DNA of 64,000 nucleotides from Prosthecobacter dejongeii (lineage in GTDB: Bacteria; Verrucomicrobiota; Verrucomicrobiia; Verrucomicrobiales; Verrucomicrobiaceae): contig NZ_JACHIF010000001.1 of the NCBI RefSeq assembly GCF_014203045.1, positions 1,054,001-1,118,000 of the forward strand, in the 5' to 3' direction. Shown here piece by piece: positions 51,467 through 60,302 of the stretch. The notes beneath the pieces are model-generated. The model did no database searches. It saw only the letters and a program-made list of their open reading frames with translations, and was not told the origin of the DNA. The translations under genes and the position numbers were made by a program. Position 1 is the stretch's first letter. Every line of letters starts with the position of its first letter.

Positions 51467-52825
51467 ATGTCTGCTACTCTCGCTCCCACCCCCAAAAACT
51501 CTCCCGCTCCTGTGTCCGAAGCTCCTGATTCTCCTGCTCCCTCCGGCCTCGAAATCATCGCGCCTGTGCGTGATGAAACCTCGGCTCCAGGCTGGTTCCT
51601 TGCCCGTGCCGAAGCGGCCTGGGCTGAGTTCCAGAAGCTGCCAGTGCCCAGCGTGAAGGATGAGAGCTGGCGCTACTCGAACGCCAAGAACATCGAGCTG
51701 AGCGTGCACAGCCCAGCCTCAGTGGCGACCGAGGCCCAGAAACAGCAGGCCTTGGCCGCCTCTGAAGGGCTTAAGGAATGCACCGCCCGTTTTGTCTTCG
51801 TGAACGATGAGCTCATCGAATCTCAAACCGATGCCCTGCCCGCCGGCGTGGTGTGCGTAAACTTTGCCGAAGCTCTGAAATCCCACGGCGATGTGCTGAA
51901 GGAGCACTTCATGAAGCGCGAGATGACCCTGGGCTCGGCCAAATTTGCCGCTCTGCATCTGGCCCATGTGAAGGCTGGGACGGTGATCCTGGTGCCGAAG
52001 AATGTGGTCCTCGAAAAACCCATCGAAGTTTTCCACTGGGTGGTGGGTGATCACGCTGCCATCTTCCCCCACACGCTCATCGTTACGGGCGACAACGCTG
52101 AAGTCAGTGTGGTGGACCATTACCGCAGCCTGGATGGCGAAGGTGGCCTGAGCGTCGCCATTGCTGATATCGTCAGCGGCACGGGCAGCCGTATCACCTA
52201 TGCTGCCTGCCAGGAACTGGCCGATGATGCGCAAGCCCTGCATCTTTCCAGCATCGTCGCTGGCCGTGACTCCACGGTGAAAAGCTTCCAGGTCCAACTG
52301 GGTGCCGAGTTTAGCCGTAGCGAAAGCGTGAGCGATCTCATCGGCCAGGGTGCGCATAGCGATATGCTCAGCGTGTCTTTGCCCATCGGTGAACAGATCG
52401 TTGATCAACGCACGCTGCAGAACCACAAAGCTCCTCATGCAACGAGTGACCTGCTCTACAAGAACGCCCTGTATGGCAAGTCCCGCAGCATCTTCAGCGG
52501 CCTGATCACGGTGGATGAAACCGCGCACTATACAGACGCCTACCAGACCTGCCGCAACCTGCTGAACAGTAACGAAGCGGAAGCCACCTCGCTCCCCGGA
52601 TTAGAGATCAATGCCGACCAGGTGAAGTGCAGCCACGGTGCCACCAGCGGCCCCATCAGCGATGAAGAGCTCTTTTACCTGAAGGCACGCGGTATCAGCG
52701 ACAGTGAATCCCGCAAGTTGATCATCGAAGGTTTTTTGGCGGATGTGTTGAAGCGTTTTGGCAACAGTGAAGTGCTGGACACTTTGGTAGCCCGCATTGA
52801 CGAGAAGCTGGAGCGTGCCGTCTAA
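51467..52825 (+). CDS. sufD: Fe-S cluster assembly protein SufD
   Basis: The partner of SufB in the SufBC2D complex. The 452-residue protein begins MSATLAPTPKNSPAPVSEAP with a proline-rich lead. It then shows SWRYSNAKNI (typical SufD), VILVPKNVVLEKPIEVFHW, EVSVVDHYRS, the repeated beta-helix core (DQRTLQNHKAPHATSDLLYKNALYGKSRSIFSGLITV), and the C-terminal VKCSHGATSGPISDEELFYLKARGISDSESRKLIIEGF. ATG 51467 is chosen over an upstream in-frame start at 51434. No sufS or sufE follows, so the desulfurase and its partner must be elsewhere. Confidence 0.96.
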   Translation: MSATLAPTPKNSPAPVSEAPDSPAPSGLEIIAPVRDETSAPGWFLARAEAAWAEFQKLPVPSVKDESWRYSNAKNIELSVHSPASVATEAQKQQALAASEGLKECTARFVFVNDELIESQTDALPAGVVCVNFAEALKSHGDVLKEHFMKREMTLGSAKFAALHLAHVKAGTVILVPKNVVLEKPIEVFHWVVGDHAAIFPHTLIVTGDNAEVSVVDHYRSLDGEGGLSVAIADIVSGTGSRITYAACQELADDAQALHLSSIVAGRDSTVKSFQVQLGAEFSRSESVSDLIGQGAHSDMLSVSLPIGEQIVDQRTLQNHKAPHATSDLLYKNALYGKSRSIFSGLITVDETAHYTDAYQTCRNLLNSNEAEATSLPGLEINADQVKCSHGATSGPISDEELFYLKARGISDSESRKLIIEGFLADVLKRFGNSEVLDTLVARIDEKLERAV

Positions 52826-52854
52826 CTAGAAATGTGGCGGTGTGATCAACCCTC

Positions 52855-53787
52855 ATGACGACCCGCCTGCTCAGATTTTCTCATCGGGCAGGCTGGGCCG
52901 TTCTGGTGCTGGGCATCGCCTTGCAGTTCGGACTGAAGGATCATCTGTTCGGCTTTCGGCTGCTGTTTTATGCAATGCCCAAGCCCTGCCTGCTAGCGCT
53001 CGCTGTCACACTTTTGGTTTGGCCAAAAACCGGGTTCAAATCGCGCGGCACCGCCGCGCTTCTAGCTGTGTTTCTTGGCAGCACCTGGATGATGGCCTCC
53101 TGGCGCGGCACAGCCCCCCCTCTCTCCCAGCGAGATGAATCCACTGAGGTTCGCGTCCTTTACTGGAACCTCTGCCGCCCCAAAGAATTGCACCAGGGCA
53201 TGGTGGATCTGGTGAAAGAGTTTCAACCCCATGTAGCTGCCTTTGTGGAGCCTGGTCGCAGCCAGATGGAAGAAAACTGCCGCCGCTATGAGGCATTGCT
53301 TCCTGGCTACCAGGCTGCCTGGATGCCGCGGGGCATTCTATGGTTATCACGCGTGCCCTCACGTTATCGCGACCGTGGAAAGCTGGAAGGCGCAGGTGCC
53401 TATGCCCGCTTTGATGTCAATGGTCTGGGCCCGACGTTCCCCATCGTGGTAGCGGATGTTCACCCCCATCCTTTCCATTGGCGCAAAGGCCAGTTGGATG
53501 AGGCGCTCACCCAGGCTCAGGGCAGGGGAGATGCCATTTTAGTCGGAGACTTCAACACCCCGCTCGAGTCAGGTCTGCTGGAAGATTACCGGAAGCATTT
53601 CACCCATGCGCTGGAGGTAGCGGGGGAAGGCTTCAAGGAAACTTGGCCGCTGGGATTACCTTTATTAAGCTTGGATCACTTTTGGTTAGGCCCTGATTGG
53701 GAAGTGGTGGAAGCCCGCAAAGTCTGGCGCATCACCAGCAGTGATCACGCCGCTCTGTGCGTCACGCTACGGCGTAAGGCTAAGTGA
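52855..53787 (+). CDS. Membrane-anchored endonuclease/exonuclease/phosphatase-family protein
   Basis: A 310-residue protein. The first 95 residues carry about three hydrophobic helices (WAVLVLGIALQFGL, LLFYAMPKPCLLALAVTLLVW, GTAALLAVFLGSTWMMASW). The rest is an EEP domain: VRVLYWNLCRP (metal-binding Asn), HVAAFVEPG (Glu), VADVHPHP, GDAILVGDFNTP (GDFN motif) and LSLDHFWLG...SSDHAALCVTL (Asp/His). The family hydrolyses phosphodiesters or phosphomonoesters of nucleic acids, inositol phosphates or lipids. The active site faces the periplasm if the helices anchor it normally. It follows sufD by 29 bp and may ride on the suf transcript without sharing its function. Confidence 0.85.
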   Translation: MTTRLLRFSHRAGWAVLVLGIALQFGLKDHLFGFRLLFYAMPKPCLLALAVTLLVWPKTGFKSRGTAALLAVFLGSTWMMASWRGTAPPLSQRDESTEVRVLYWNLCRPKELHQGMVDLVKEFQPHVAAFVEPGRSQMEENCRRYEALLPGYQAAWMPRGILWLSRVPSRYRDRGKLEGAGAYARFDVNGLGPTFPIVVADVHPHPFHWRKGQLDEALTQAQGRGDAILVGDFNTPLESGLLEDYRKHFTHALEVAGEGFKETWPLGLPLLSLDHFWLGPDWEVVEARKVWRITSSDHAALCVTLRRKAK

Positions 53788-53855
53788 AGCCGGGATAGTT
53801 GCCCTGGACGAAGAACTGCCGAAATCAGAGGGCAGGTAGGAGTGCCCGCCTCACG

Positions 53856-54404
53856 TCAGTCCACCGACCACTCCACCGCCACTTGCTGCTCGCGGCCATT
53901 GCGGTCGTGGTATTTTACAAAGCCATTTTTAGCCCCGTATTCGTGGACGCATTTGGTCACCTTCACATCAAAGGCGCAGTATTCGGCGATTTCGGCCAAC
54001 TTACCCTGCTGCCACCAGCGGATGGCTTCGAGACCATCGGCCGTTTTGCCCGTGCCCAAACTTGCTGCGGCCACGGCTTCCAGCTTCAGGCGATGCCCGA
54101 GCTTTTTTTCCAAATCCACCAGCAAATCCAGGTCCCGGACTTGCTCGCGAAAATCAAAAATGGTGTGCCCCATGAGTACTTCGTAGTCGAAGCTCACGTG
54201 GTTAAAACCCACGACGAGATCCGCCCGCGTGAGCTGGTGGATCAGATCTGAGGTTTCATCTTCCTGGAAGATGCGGTACTCCCCCAGCTTGGTGCTGTAA
54301 GTGACCGCGATGGAAATGCCCATCTTGTGCTTGTTCCCCCAGCCGCCCACATCATTCGCGGTGCGGCGGGTTTCTAAGTCGAAATAGACGATGTCCCGAG
54401 CCAT
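53856..54404 (-). CDS. RNase H-like (DEDD/YprB-type) exonuclease-like protein
   Basis: A 182-residue protein. It begins MARDIVYFDLETRRTAND with the first DEDD acidic pair (Asp-x-Glu), followed by ADLVVGFNHVSFDYEVLMGH (second motif, Asn/Asp) and EIAEYCAFDVKVTKCVHEYG (third motif, Tyr-x-x-x-Asp). This matches the predicted 3'-5' exonuclease/ribonuclease H-like fold often called the YprB type, without the usual helicase or TPR partners. Nucleic-acid processing is probable. The gene starts only 5 bp after the infA stop, so it is co-transcribed with infA. Confidence 0.8.
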   Translation of the reverse strand: MARDIVYFDLETRRTANDVGGWGNKHKMGISIAVTYSTKLGEYRIFQEDETSDLIHQLTRADLVVGFNHVSFDYEVLMGHTIFDFREQVRDLDLLVDLEKKLGHRLKLEAVAAASLGTGKTADGLEAIRWWQQGKLAEIAEYCAFDVKVTKCVHEYGAKNGFVKYHDRNGREQQVAVEWSVD

Positions 54405-54409
54405 CGTAC

Positions 54410-54739
54410 TCAGAGACGATAAACGATACGCGCCTTGTCCATATCGTAAGGCGACATTTCGATTTTAACATTGTCACCGATGACCAGACGGATGAAGCGC
54501 TTGCGCATCTTCCCGGAAATGTGGGCGAGAACTTCGTGACCATTCTTCAACTTCACGCGGAACATGGTCCCGGCAAGCACAGCGGAAATGACGCCATCGA
54601 GTTCGATCGCCTCTTCCTTCTGCTTAAGTTCATCTTCAGGTGGCGGCGGGGGTGGCGGACGGCGACCAGATCCACCACGCGGTGGACCGGATGGACGACG
54701 AGGCCCACCACGATTGTTTGAACGGCGAGGAGGAGGCAT
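54410..54739 (-). CDS. infA: Translation initiation factor IF-1 with RG/proline-rich N-terminal extension
   Basis: A 109-residue IF-1. The S1-like OB fold covers about residues 42-109: [68 protein letters not shown] in order, the full canonical factor. It is preceded by a 35-40-residue extension of repeated Arg-Gly/Pro units ([18 protein letters not shown], then a run of seven prolines). No internal ATG lies between the extension and the core, so the extended form is the expected product. IF-1 binds the ribosomal A site; the extension could add RNA binding. It sits next to tRNA-His on the opposite strand. Confidence 0.92.
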   Translation of the reverse strand: MPPPRRSNNRGGPRRPSGPPRGGSGRRPPPPPPPEDELKQKEEAIELDGVISAVLAGTMFRVKLKNGHEVLAHISGKMRKRFIRLVIGDNVKIEMSPYDMDKARIVYRL

Positions 54740-54912
54740 AGATAACGCAACGTGGGTCCTTCAGAAACCCAGAAGCCGTTAAAGTGCTGCGCGTGGAGGT
54801 GATTGACAACCTCTAATTTGTCTCGTTCTCGTCTTAACTCCTCGTCTTGCTGTGAAAAAGTGCTGGCGCACTCGCAACACTGCATTATGTTCCGCTTCGC
54901 TAGTTCTCAGAT

Positions 54913-54988
54913 GGTGGTCGTAGCTCAATGGTAGAGCCCCAGATTGTGATTCTGGTTGTTGCGGGTTCGAGCCCCGTCGATCACCCCA
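54913..54988 (+). tRNA. tRNA-His (anticodon GTG)
   Basis: A full cloverleaf: acceptor GTGGTCG pairs with CGATCAC; D arm AGCTCAATGGTAGAGC; anticodon stem CCAGA/TCTGG with loop TTGTGAT giving anticodon GTG; T arm GCGGGTTCGAGCCCCG. The base before the acceptor is G (54913) and pairs with discriminator C (54985), the G-1:C73 identity element of tRNA-His. CCA is encoded at 54986-54988. It lies between infA (opposite strand) and rnc. The 170 bp upstream hold the divergent promoters; a TTGACA at 54803 is a candidate -35. Confidence 0.97.
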
Positions 54989-55055
54989 TCTTGCTGTTCA
55001 CGTTGACAGCCTCATTTTTTGCTGAAACTAGCCGCTTCACTCACTGCGATTGATC

Positions 55056-55829
55056 ATGGAAGCTCTCGAATCTGCCCTCGGTTACACCTTTCGTGATCCT
55101 CAGCTCCTAACCATGGCCCTCACCCACGGCAGCGTGGGCTACGAGGCCCAGCGCACGCAGGCAGACAATCAACGCCTGGAATTTCTCGGCGATGCTGTAC
55201 TGCAACTGACACTCTCAGAGCTCCTCTATCAAAGACTGCCTCAAGCCGATGAGGGTGCCCTGACGAAATTGCGCGCCCAAGTCGTTTCTGCCAAAGCCCT
55301 CGCTGCCATGGCCAAGCGGCTCCATCTAGGGCGCTTCCTCATCATGGGCCGAGGTGAAGAGTCGAACGGTGGACGCCAACGTGAAAGCAGCCTGGCAGAT
55401 GCCATGGAAGCCGTGACTGGGGCTCTCTATTTAGACGGTGGGCTGCTAGCCGTGCAGTCATTCATCAAGCGGCTGTTTCAGTCTGAGCTGGAAGCTCTCC
55501 TGCTCAACCCCTGCGATCAGAATCCCAAAGGTCAGCTCCAAGAGCTCATCCAGGCCGTGGGCCCCACACCACCTCACTACCGCATCCTTCAAGAAAGTGG
55601 ACCGGATCATGACAAATTCTTTCAGGCCAGTGTGCTCTGGATGGGGGGTGTTCTCGGCACCGGCACCGGACGCAGCAAAAAAGAAGCCGAGGTGGCTGCT
55701 GCCCGCGCGGCCTTGGCGACTGCCAGTTTAAAAGAGCAGCTGAAGTCTTTAGGAGATCTTAATTATAAAGCCACTAGAATTCCCATCACAGATTGTGAGC
55801 AAACTGGGCACAACTGCCCCCAACCGTGA
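55056..55829 (+). CDS. rnc: Ribonuclease III
   Basis: Cleaves double-stranded RNA, including rRNA precursors. The 257-residue protein starts MEALESALGYTFRDPQLL at the ATG at 55056. The catalytic signature is NQRLEFLGDAVLQL (Glu, Asp), with the second acidic pair in ESSLADAMEAVTGALYLDGG. A C-terminal dsRNA-binding domain follows: NPKGQLQELIQAVGPTPPHYRILQESGPDHDKFFQASVLWMGGVLGTGTGRSKKEAEVAAARAAL in order. The last 25 residues after the domain (LGDLNYKATRIPITDCEQ...) look unrelated to the family and run into a repeat-bearing gap, so the natural end may have been altered. Confidence 0.95.
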   Translation: MEALESALGYTFRDPQLLTMALTHGSVGYEAQRTQADNQRLEFLGDAVLQLTLSELLYQRLPQADEGALTKLRAQVVSAKALAAMAKRLHLGRFLIMGRGEESNGGRQRESSLADAMEAVTGALYLDGGLLAVQSFIKRLFQSELEALLLNPCDQNPKGQLQELIQAVGPTPPHYRILQESGPDHDKFFQASVLWMGGVLGTGTGRSKKEAEVAAARAALATASLKEQLKSLGDLNYKATRIPITDCEQTGHNCPQP

Positions 55830-55894
55830 GAGCAACACTCATAAGTGAGACTTGTTGATGAGGATGCACAAGCTGTGCCCAATTTTGTGCCCAA
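55805..55894. repeat. TGGGCACAA / TTGTGCCCA short inverted and direct repeats
   Basis: TGGGCACAA at 55805-55813, inside the 3' end of rnc, is matched in reverse at 55885-55893 (TTGTGCCCA). Two direct copies of TGTGCCCAA lie at 55874 and 55886, a 12-bp period. This sits in a 257-bp gap between rnc and aroC that otherwise contains no gene I can support; an AT-rich tail runs from about 55930 to 56080. The arrangement resembles a recombination site or a footprint of lost DNA. Confidence 0.4.
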
Positions 55895-56086
55895 CACTTT
55901 GGCCTGTGGAACGCCCCTCTGAATGTGGAGGAACAGGCTTATTGCACTTATCCCCAGCCTATACGGATAAGGAGATTTAACGAAGCTTACCTTATTCAAT
56001 CACAGAGACTGGGCATAAGAGGCATAACTCTCTCCAGCACGACCTTTGCTTGCACTAGGATTGACGCTGCCCATCTTAAGCTTCCT

Positions 56087-57166
56087 ATGTCCAGCAGCCT
56101 CGGCACTCTCTTTCGCATCAGCACCTGGGGTGAATCCCATGGCCCCGGCGTTGGGGTCGTCATTGATGGTTGCCCACCCCGCATCCCGTTGTCGGTGGAA
56201 GACATTCAGTTGGAGTTGGATCGCCGCCGCCCTGGCCAGAGCAAGATCGTCACGCCCCGCAAGGAAGACGATAAGGCTGAGATCCTTTCGGGTGTGCTGG
56301 ATGGAGTGACTCTGGGCACGCCTATTGGGATCTTCGTTCGGAATACCGATCAGCGCCCCTCAGCCTACACGGAAATGGCCCAGGCCTATCGCCCCAGCCA
56401 TGCGGACTACACGTATGATGCAAAGTATGGCATCCGTGCCGTTTCGGGTGGAGGCCGCTCCAGCGCTCGCGAGACCATCGGCCGTGTGGCAGCAGGGGCC
56501 ATCGCCCGCAAGGTCCTCCAGCAGTCTTTAAACGGCTACGAATGCCTAGCTTACGTGAAGAGCATCCAGCATCTGGAGGCGAAAGTGCCAGAGAACCTGA
56601 CTTCTGAGCTCATTGAGTCCAACATCGTCCGCACTTGTGACCCAGAAGCGGCGGAGAGAATGATCGAGCTCATCGAAAACGTGCGCAGTCAGGGCAACAG
56701 CGTGGGCGGTGTGGTGGAGTGCGTGGTGCGCGGTGTGCCGCCAGGCCTGGGAGAACCTGTTTTTGATAAGCTGGAAGCAGACCTGGCCAAGGCCATGATG
56801 AGCCTGCCAGCGACCAAGGGTTTTGAAATAGGCAGTGGTTTTGCGGGCACGCTGATGACGGGGCTAGAGCACAATGACGAATTCTATATGGATGGCAGCC
56901 AGGTGCGCACCCGCAGCAATCGCAGCGGTGGCATCCAGGGTGGCATCAGCAATGGTGAGGAGATCGTCTTCCGTGTGGCCTTCAAACCCACGGCCACCGT
57001 GCTGCGTGAGCAGAAGACGGTAACGAATACTGGCGAGGAAACCACCCTCTCGGCCCGGGGTCGTCATGATGCCTGTGTCTTGCCTCGGGCGGTGCCGATG
57101 GTGGAGGCCATGGTGCATTTGATCATCGCAGACCATTGGCTGCGTCAGCGCGCCCAGAATGGCTAA
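56087..57166 (+). CDS. aroC: Chorismate synthase
   Basis: Catalyses elimination of phosphate from EPSP to chorismate, using reduced FMN. The 359-residue protein from the ATG at 56087 begins [31 protein letters not shown], the conserved N-terminus. It also has [66 protein letters not shown] and [16 protein letters not shown]. It ends [29 protein letters not shown]. An upstream in-frame start at 55925 would cross the repeat gap and is rejected. Confidence 0.97.
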   Translation: MSSSLGTLFRISTWGESHGPGVGVVIDGCPPRIPLSVEDIQLELDRRRPGQSKIVTPRKEDDKAEILSGVLDGVTLGTPIGIFVRNTDQRPSAYTEMAQAYRPSHADYTYDAKYGIRAVSGGGRSSARETIGRVAAGAIARKVLQQSLNGYECLAYVKSIQHLEAKVPENLTSELIESNIVRTCDPEAAERMIELIENVRSQGNSVGGVVECVVRGVPPGLGEPVFDKLEADLAKAMMSLPATKGFEIGSGFAGTLMTGLEHNDEFYMDGSQVRTRSNRSGGIQGGISNGEEIVFRVAFKPTATVLREQKTVTNTGEETTLSARGRHDACVLPRAVPMVEAMVHLIIADHWLRQRAQNG

Positions 57167-57171
57167 AAGAA

Positions 57172-57201
57172 AGCGGCTCACGGGAAATCCCATGAGCCGC
57201 T
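57172..57201. terminator. Hairpin between aroC and msrA, mainly serving msrA
   Basis: AGCGGCTCACGGG-AAAT-CCCATGAGCCGCT makes a 13-bp stem with one mismatched pair. On the minus strand it is followed by TTTCTTTT, so it terminates msrA; it also lies 6 bp after the aroC stop. Confidence 0.75.
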
Positions 57202-57235
57202 GAGAATGAAGAGATCTAAATGGATCTCTTGAGGT

Positions 57236-57859
57236 CTATTCCTTGAACTTGCCTTCCTTCGCTAGTTTGGCGCGGAATTTGGAGACTTTGGGACTGACGA
57301 CGGCGCGGCAATACCCCTGGCTCGGATTGTTAGCGAAATAATCCTGGTGGTAGTCCTCCGCGACGTAAAATTTCTTCAATGGCACGATCTCGGTCACGAT
57401 GGGCTGGTCCCAATCTTTCTGGGCGGCCTTCATGGATTCTTGGGCGATCTTTTTCTGCTCCTCATTCAGGTAGTAGATACCTGAGCGATACTGGTCACCC
57501 ACGTCGTTGCCCTGGCGGTTCAGCGTGGTCGGGTCATGGGCGATCCAGAAGTAGTCCACGATTTCCTTGTAGCTGATGACGGTGGGGTCGAACTCGATCT
57601 GGATGACTTCGTTGTGCTGGGTATCACCGGCGCACACTTCTTTGTAAGTGGGGTTTTCTGTGATGCCGTTGCAGTAACCGCTGACCACGGTCTTCACGCC
57701 CTTCAGCATTTCGTATTGGGCCTCGGTGCACCAAAAGCAACCACCCCCAAGAACGGCGAGTTCGGTTTTTCCTGCTGGGGTGGCAGGAGCAGGATCTGCG
57801 GCGATGGCAGGAGTGAGCGCAGTGGACATGGCGGCAAGTAGAGAGAGGAAGGTTTTCAT
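57236..57859 (-). CDS. msrA: Peptide methionine sulfoxide reductase A, exported form
   Basis: Repairs methionine-S-sulfoxide in proteins. The 207-residue protein has a signal peptide (MKTFLSLLAAMSTALTPAIAA), placing it in the periplasm, and the catalytic GGGCFWCTEAQYE motif with Cys41. Further marks are GYCNGITENPTYKEVCAGDTQHNEVIQIEFDP, FFWIAHDPTTLNRQGNDVGDQYRSGIYY-type sequence and AEDYHQDYF. Near its C-terminus NPSQGYCRAVVSPKV holds the recycling cysteine. No msrB gene is adjacent. It converges on aroC and is divergent from a sulfatase. Confidence 0.95.
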   Translation of the reverse strand: MKTFLSLLAAMSTALTPAIAADPAPATPAGKTELAVLGGGCFWCTEAQYEMLKGVKTVVSGYCNGITENPTYKEVCAGDTQHNEVIQIEFDPTVISYKEIVDYFWIAHDPTTLNRQGNDVGDQYRSGIYYLNEEQKKIAQESMKAAQKDWDQPIVTEIVPLKKFYVAEDYHQDYFANNPSQGYCRAVVSPKVSKFRAKLAKEGKFKE

Positions 57860-58036
57860 GGTCGCTAAGAAAGGAAAGTCTGGCGACTACTCATTGCGTT
57901 ACGATGGTCGTCAAACTTTCAGATGTGTGTGCTTTCGTCAGTTGGGAGGGGGGAAGGGGAGCTTTATTCCAGAGTAAGGCAAGCCTCGACATCCGTCCTA
58001 TGAGTTCATACGCTTGGTGGAAAACCCTTCTGCGAT

Positions 58037-59452
58037 ATGAAAGCATTTCTTTTTGCCCTGCTGGCCACCGTTTCTGCCCATGCTATCACCACGGAACCTC
58101 CCAACATCGTTCTGGTGATGGCAGATGATCAGGGGTGGGGTGACATGGCTTACAACGGCCATCCCCAACTGAAGACACCAAACTTTGATGCCATGGCGAA
58201 AGAGGGCATCCGTTTTGACAACTTCCATGCAGCGGCGCCGGTGTGTTCGCCCACCCGTGGCAGTGTGATGACGGGGCGCACCCCAAATCGTTTTGGCTGT
58301 TTTTCCTGGGGTCACACCCTGAGGCCGCAGGAGATCACCCTGCCGGAGGTATTGAAGTCAGCGGGCTATGTGACGGGACACTATGGCAAGTGGCATCTGG
58401 GTGGGGTGCAGAAGGCGAGTCCTGTGAGCCCTGGTGCGAGTGGGTTTGATCACTGGATCTCGGCTCCCAACTTCTTCGATCTGGATCCGGTGCTAAGCGA
58501 TGAAGGGACGGCGAAGCAATTCAAGGGTGACAGCTCGGATGTCACTGCTGAGCTTGCCATTCAGTTCATCCGGGAACAGTCTAACCAAAAGCAGCGTTTC
58601 TTGGCCGTGGTGTGGTTTGGTTCGCCGCACAATCCTCATCAGGCCTTGGAGGCAGATCGCGCCCTGTATGCGGATCAGCCGAAAAAGGTGCAGGACTTTT
58701 ATGGCGAGATCACCGCGATGGATCGCGCCTTTGGTCGCATTCGCCAGGAACTGAAGACGCTGGACCTGGATGAGAATACCGTGCTCTGGTATTGCAGTGA
58801 CAATGGGGCGCTGCCCAAGATCGGCTCCAGCGGTGGTCGCCGTGGCAACAAAGGGCAAGTTTATGAAGGGGGCCTGCTGGTGCCGGCGCTGCTAGAGTGG
58901 CCAGCCCTGTTTAAGGAGCCCAAGGTCATCACGGCCCCTTGCACGACCAGCGACATCTTCCCGACCGTTCTTGCCATGGCTAAGGTGGAGCCGGAGAAGT
59001 TGTATCCGCTGGATGGTGTGAATTTGCTACCTCTACTGGAAGGCACGGAGAAAAAGCGCAGCCAGGCCATCGGTTTCTGGGATTCCAAAATCAAAGGCAA
59101 GGCAACGCCGTCAGAGAAATGGATGAAGGATTTGTTAGACTCTCAAGCCAAAGGGGAAGAGCCAAACGATCCTGAACGATTGGCAGCAGATGCCGGGGTG
59201 ATTAGTGGAACTGTTCCTTTGAACAAGTTTCCAGGTCATTCCGCATGGCTGGATGGAAACTGGAAATTGCACCGCATCGAGGACGACAAAGGCGAAGTGG
59301 ACTGGGAACTCTATGATCTGAGTGCGGACTCTGATGAAAGTCGGGTTCTCTTTGCCGAACAACCTGAGCGTGTGCCGCAGATGCAGGAAGCTTTGCAAGA
59401 CTGGCTGCAAAGCGTGGCCAAGAGCCTCAATGGTGAGGACTACGTAAAGTAG
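58037..59452 (+). CDS. Formylglycine-dependent sulfatase (arylsulfatase family)
   Basis: A 471-residue exported sulfatase (signal MKAFLFALLATVSAHA). The modification motif is CSPTR at Cys70 within AAPVCSPTRGSVMTGRTPNRFG; this cysteine is converted to formylglycine. Metal-binding NIVLVMADDQGWGD lies at the start, the GHYGKWHLGG motif near 118, and FLAVVWFGSPHNPHQ and YCSDNGALPKIG complete the fold. The natural substrate is probably a sulfated carbohydrate, common for Verrucomicrobiota, but the sequence does not tell which. No glycoside hydrolases accompany it. It is divergent from msrA. Confidence 0.93.
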   Translation: MKAFLFALLATVSAHAITTEPPNIVLVMADDQGWGDMAYNGHPQLKTPNFDAMAKEGIRFDNFHAAAPVCSPTRGSVMTGRTPNRFGCFSWGHTLRPQEITLPEVLKSAGYVTGHYGKWHLGGVQKASPVSPGASGFDHWISAPNFFDLDPVLSDEGTAKQFKGDSSDVTAELAIQFIREQSNQKQRFLAVVWFGSPHNPHQALEADRALYADQPKKVQDFYGEITAMDRAFGRIRQELKTLDLDENTVLWYCSDNGALPKIGSSGGRRGNKGQVYEGGLLVPALLEWPALFKEPKVITAPCTTSDIFPTVLAMAKVEPEKLYPLDGVNLLPLLEGTEKKRSQAIGFWDSKIKGKATPSEKWMKDLLDSQAKGEEPNDPERLAADAGVISGTVPLNKFPGHSAWLDGNWKLHRIEDDKGEVDWELYDLSADSDESRVLFAEQPERVPQMQEALQDWLQSVAKSLNGEDYVK

Positions 59453-59459
59453 CGCGCAT

Positions 59460-60212
59460 TCACTCGATCAGCACAAACATGGCTGCGAAAGTATTCGGCG
59501 AGAACTTTGTGCCCGGGGCAGGGGAGGTGATCATTTGTGAAATATCGCCATCCAGAAACAGGGCATCTTGGCAGCCGAGATGAAGGAAGAATCGGGAGAG
59601 TTGGTGGAAGGTCACGCGGCCTTTCTGCCGGTCTTCACGGTCGCTCATGACGAAGATGATTTCCTGGGTCGCTGTGACCACGCCAACGGCACTGCGTTGG
59701 CGGCGATTCGGAGAGTTCGTATTGAAGGCAGGGTGGATGACTCCTTTGCTTAGCAAGAGGGGTCCGGACTGATTAGCGATTCGAGGTTGGATTTTGAGCG
59801 CTGCGTATTCGGACGATTCGACGATGCCTGGGCCAGCGGTGTCGTCCAGATAGAAGACGCCATTGGGTTTCAGAAAGAAGTTTCCTTCCGCATTTGCCAG
59901 GTTCAGTGGGACAAGAGTTTTCGAGTCCGTGATCGTCAGGCCGCAAGGTTTCGGGCCACGTTCATAGATCCCGGCATTGGTGGCGAAGACGATCTTTTTG
60001 CCTTCTTGCGTGAGTTGCTTTTGCAGAGCCCCAAAGTTGGAGAGTGGCTTGCCAGAATCACCCAGCCAGCGCAAATCCAGCTTGGCTTGCTGGGCTTGCC
60101 TGACCCGCTGCACATGATAGAGCCCGCCTTCGTATTCCAGTGTCTCGGTTGCTGAGACCCAAGGTGGACCCTAGAGACCGAACCAAAACAGAAGGTGAGT
60201 GAATATCCGCAT
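59460..60212 (-). pseudogene. Phosphodiester-glycosidase-like (NAGPA/DUF2233) gene with in-frame amber
   Basis: Reading from the ATG at 60212 gives MRIFTHLLFWFGL, a stop TAG (60171-60173, codon 14), then GPPWVSATETLEYEGG and, in the same frame, a complete NAGPA/DUF2233-type domain. The signal peptide is thus cut by an amber codon that could derive from CAG (Gln). The domain shows VHVQRVRQ-like start, VFATNAGIYERGPKPCGLTI, NANGVF-like FFLKPNGVFYLDD, ANQSGPLLLSKG, RSAVGVVTATQEIIFVMSD and FLDGDISQMI. An internal GTG (60113) could give a leaderless 217-residue form without export. Most likely a pseudogene. It is only 8 bp from the convergent sulfatase. Confidence 0.8.
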
Positions 60213-60302
60213 GAGGCTAAATAGGATCGCTTAGAAAACCCTGTCACAAAGAGCAAAGCTTGGCCAAATCAATGTAGCCTCAACACTCAACCTTCTATTT
60301 CT

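Noticed and set aside
55925-56086. 54-codon upstream extension of aroC
   Set aside because: It crosses the repeat-bearing gap, and the family N-terminus begins at 56087.
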